Positions 34,119 through 36,578 of a stretch of 36,578 bases of DNA are shown here, in pieces. How positions within the stretch are numbered: position 1 is the stretch's first letter; every line of letters begins with the position of its first letter. A program made the translations under genes and the position numbers. The notes under the pieces are model-generated. The model ran no database searches, was not told the DNA's origin, and worked only from the letters and a program-made list of their open reading frames with translations. Origin of the DNA: Pelargonium nanum (Eukaryota; Streptophyta; Magnoliopsida; Geraniales; Geraniaceae); NCBI GenBank assembly GCA_036897485.1, contig JAYMTF010000435.1:1-36578 (forward strand). The letters run 5' to 3'.

Positions 34119-36047
34119 TCAGAAGCCATATCCACCAAATCCTCCACCAGGGAAGCCTCCCTCAAAGTGAAATGTGAACTGCTGTCCGCCACCAAATGGG
34201 TTGAAACCACCGCCGCCGCCGCCGCCACCCATTCCCATATCTTCAATGTCTTCTCCTCTATCATATCTCGAACGTTTTTCTTCGTCCCCAAGAACCTGTA
34301 AGGAATAGTACAAGAAGTCAGATCTTGCAACATGTCATACTTCTTTGGCGTTAGAACAGTCAGTGGCAGTTGAAGTTTATACTGGAAAGAGAAGATTGTC
34401 AAATATTAGAGAAACAAACCTCGTATGCAGCAGCAATCTCTCGGAACATGGCCTCTGCTTCTTCTCTATTATCAACATTCTTATCCGGGTGCCACTGCAA
34501 AGCAAGCTTCTTGTAGGAGCGTTTTATCTCAGTTATTGATGCAGTCTTTGAAACTCCTAAAATCTTGTACCAGTCCTTGCGTTTGCTCATCTTAAGGGCT
34601 TTCTCGGCCTTCATCAACGATTGTCGAATATTCATATCCTGCACAATTGGTAAATTATTACTCCTATTGATATTAACAATTTTTTGTTATTCAATAAAAA
34701 CAGCAATAAATATTGCATTGTTAAAATCACAAACTCGTGATTTTGACAAACCTGAGGTGATTGTTGTGCTGCTGATTTCAGATCTTCCACAGCTCCCTCC
34801 CAATCCTCTGTTAGAAGTTTAGCTTCCCCCCTCTGGAAAAAGAAAAAAAAAACACATCCAGTACAAGATTGAGTACAGCCGCATGAAAGAAGTTAAATAA
34901 CTGAAGTATTGATCTCATCCGATTGAAGTAATTGAACAGCAATAGCTAACAAAAGCAACACGCAAGTGATGAGTAGAGAAGAAGGTTGAAAAGAAACATT
35001 AGCAAACCTGAACTAAAGCCTCTAGAAGCTCCTCATCAATTTTAAGTGCTTCATTGCAACTGCTTAAAGCATCCTTCCCCCTGCCAAGCTTGACCAAGAC
35101 CTTACACAAGCCAAGATGTAAATGTAGATTATGTGCAAGATGATCAGGGTCTAATGCCAGAGCGGCTTTATAATCTTCTGCTGCAAGGCGCAGCTTGCCC
35201 TTGTTTACATTATCTTCGGCCTGTTCAAACACAAGTTCAAGTAGATAAACAAAATTAGACCGTATGAAGAGTAATATGGCAATCGCTTTGACAATATAAG
35301 GCCCATGCTACGGCTCCTGAACACATTAGGTGACACTCTAACTTCTAAACCCCAAGAATGAAAAATTAATAATATACAGAGAATTTTCAAAAGAGGATTT
35401 GAAAGGCTTACACTTTTAGTTTTCTTCAGTAAATTTTTCAATGCAAAATATGCTTTCTTCAGCTCACCGTGCTCTGGATCTAGGCGAAGTCCTTTCTGGA
35501 AATGCCTGAAGAGAACACATGTTACTTTATTGAAAATATTAACTCCAAACATTTTATGATGGCAAATCTGAGCTTTCAAACAAACCTTAAAGCAACATCA
35601 TGATCTGCTAAATAATAGTAGGCACGACCACGGAGCAACAATGCATCCAGATCATTCTCACTTTCCTTTAGAATATAGCCAGTTTCTGCAATGGCACCAG
35701 AATAATCTCTTGTTGCTAACAACAGCTTCACTTTGAGGAGTTTAGCCTGCAACACAAATACGAATGGTACAAGATCAGCTAACTGGTACGAGACTGAAAC
35801 AAAATTGATGATGTTTATTGAAGGAAAGAAATCAGGTACTGATACCTTTGAGCATGCTGGAGAAAAGACTAATACTACTTTACTAATGTACTCCATAGAT
35901 TTTGCATAGTCGCCTGAGTCAAAGAGAGACGGAGCTGAAACCAAAGCACTCTGAGCCTGAAGTAATTGAGAAAGCTCCTTTTCTGCAGCTGAATTTCCAG
36001 GTTTTAGCTCCAAAAACTTCTTGTAGCTTTGCTCAGATTCCTCATAT
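34119..36047 (-). CDS. P58IPK: P58IPK/DNAJC3-type TPR-DnaJ co-chaperone, C-terminal seven exons (partial)
   Basis: Exons in gene order: 36047-35846, 35746-35586, 35505-35412, 35220-35008, 34832-34752, 34638-34420 and 34295-34119. They give about 381 residues in one continuous frame. Tandem TPR helices fill the first 250 or so ([72 protein letters not shown]). A J domain follows ([10 protein letters not shown]... with the HPD motif at about visible residue 300), then a Gly/Phe-rich tail with (G)8 ending GGYGF. In the family this is an ER-luminal Hsp40 that works with BiP. Human P58IPK and Arabidopsis At5g03160 are about 480-500 aa. Roughly the first 100 residues, including the signal peptide, should therefore lie beyond the right edge. 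All visible donors are GT. The preceding intron contains two Stowaway-like MITEs. Confidence 0.92.
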
Positions 36048-36228
36048 CTACATCAGTCAAAGAAGCACCTTAATGATGCACTTTCCCAAATCAACACAGA
36101 AACTGAGAGGGAAGGAAGAGAGGAGGGATGAAAGAGAGCAAAAAAGAAGTGTTCCATTCTCTACATGCTTTCTAAAGTTCTAATTTTATTCACAACTGCC
36201 AATGACAACGCAGATAACACAACAAATA

Positions 36229-36443
36229 CTCCATCCATCCCAGAATCAGCGACTATTTTCTATTTTTGTTCATTAGTTAGTGATGCATGAATTACTGATA
36301 CTATCCTTAAGTTAGTTAGAACCAACTGAATTTGTTATTACAAATGAACCGTGGGGGTATAAGGGGAAAAGTCAAATCCTAACTAACTTATCCTTCATTT
36401 TTACAAAAAATGGGAAAGTTCACTCATTTTGGGACAGAGGAGG
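36229..36443. mobile_element. Stowaway-like MITE with TA target duplication
   Basis: The ends CTCCATCCATCCCAGAATCA and CTCATTTTGGGACAGAGGAG are inverted repeats of the CTCCCTCCGTCCCAAAATGAG type. TA flanks both sides (36227-36228 and 36444-36445). The 215-bp length and TA duplication fit a Tc1/mariner-derived Stowaway element. It sits in an intron of the P58IPK-type gene. Confidence 0.85.
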
Positions 36444-36503
36444 TAATATATTGCTAAGCAACAAACTAGGATATGAGACCCAAAATCTTTCACTAACATT
36501 ATA

Positions 36504-36578
36504 CTCCCTCCGTCCCAAAATGAGTGTCCTATTTGTCTAAATTTTTTGTCCCAAAATGAGTGTCCTGTTTCTATTTTT
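36504..36578. mobile_element. Stowaway-like MITE, left end only (cut by window edge)
   Basis: It begins CTCCCTCCGTCCCAAAATGA after TA (36502-36503) and runs off the window. An internal second TGTCCCAAAATGAGTGTCCT at about 36547 repeats the terminal sequence, so the element may have a subterminal duplication. Confidence 0.75.

Noticed and set aside
33657..34301. Open frames in the FLA/P58IPK convergent region
   Set aside because: They are antisense shadows of the DnaJ exon or of 3' UTR sequence without family similarity.
1..36578. tRNA, rRNA, CRISPR arrays or bacterial-type operons
   Set aside because: None was recognised by eye; gene structure is eukaryotic throughout, and a tRNA scan could not be run.

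Overview
This is nuclear genomic DNA from a flowering plant, almost certainly a eudicot. Genes have AT-rich introns and long AT-rich intergenic stretches with small non-autonomous transposons. Every protein recognised belongs to a land-plant or plant-expanded family. Seven protein-coding genes are present, five of them on reconstructed or intact full-length models. I worked out exon borders by hand from splice sites, reading frame and family conservation.

Layout, left to right: (1) 59-2377 (+), an intronless CRINKLY4-related receptor-like kinase of the CCR1/CCR2 type with most of its kinase activation segment missing. (2) 7868-10956 (+), a three-exon myristoylated RING E3 ligase of the LOG2/LUL family. 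(3) 11785-13116 (-), a membrane-anchored methyltransferase-like protein whose 5' leader carries a 33-codon upstream ORF and a start-stop AUGUAG. (4) 18004-22630 (+), an eight-exon RING-variant (RINGv/MARCH-type) membrane protein. (5) 24311-29590 (-), an eleven-exon WD40 protein of the CreC/WDR20 type. (6) 32847-33572 (+), a short GPI-anchored fasciclin-like arabinogalactan protein of the FLA11/FLA12 type. (7) 34119-36047 (-), the C-terminal seven exons of a P58IPK/DNAJC3-type TPR-DnaJ co-chaperone, whose N-terminal exons lie beyond the right edge.

The genes do not form one pathway. The gene order is the informative part: as I recall Arabidopsis, it interleaves three paralogous segments, At3g09760-09780, At3g53390-53410 and At5g03160-03200. 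The window therefore looks like a less fractionated version of one ancestral block.

The spaces hold TIR elements of several families: hAT-like elements with TAGAGCTGGCAA-type ends (one with a perfect 8-bp target duplication), Stowaway-like CTCCCTCCGTCCC elements, GGTCC-type inverted repeats, and a TGTACAAAATTT family. There are also local direct duplications. The points I find most notable are the upstream-ORF leader of the methyltransferase-like gene, three GC-AG introns in two neighbouring genes, the composite synteny, and hAT-like elements whose interiors are tandemly repeated.
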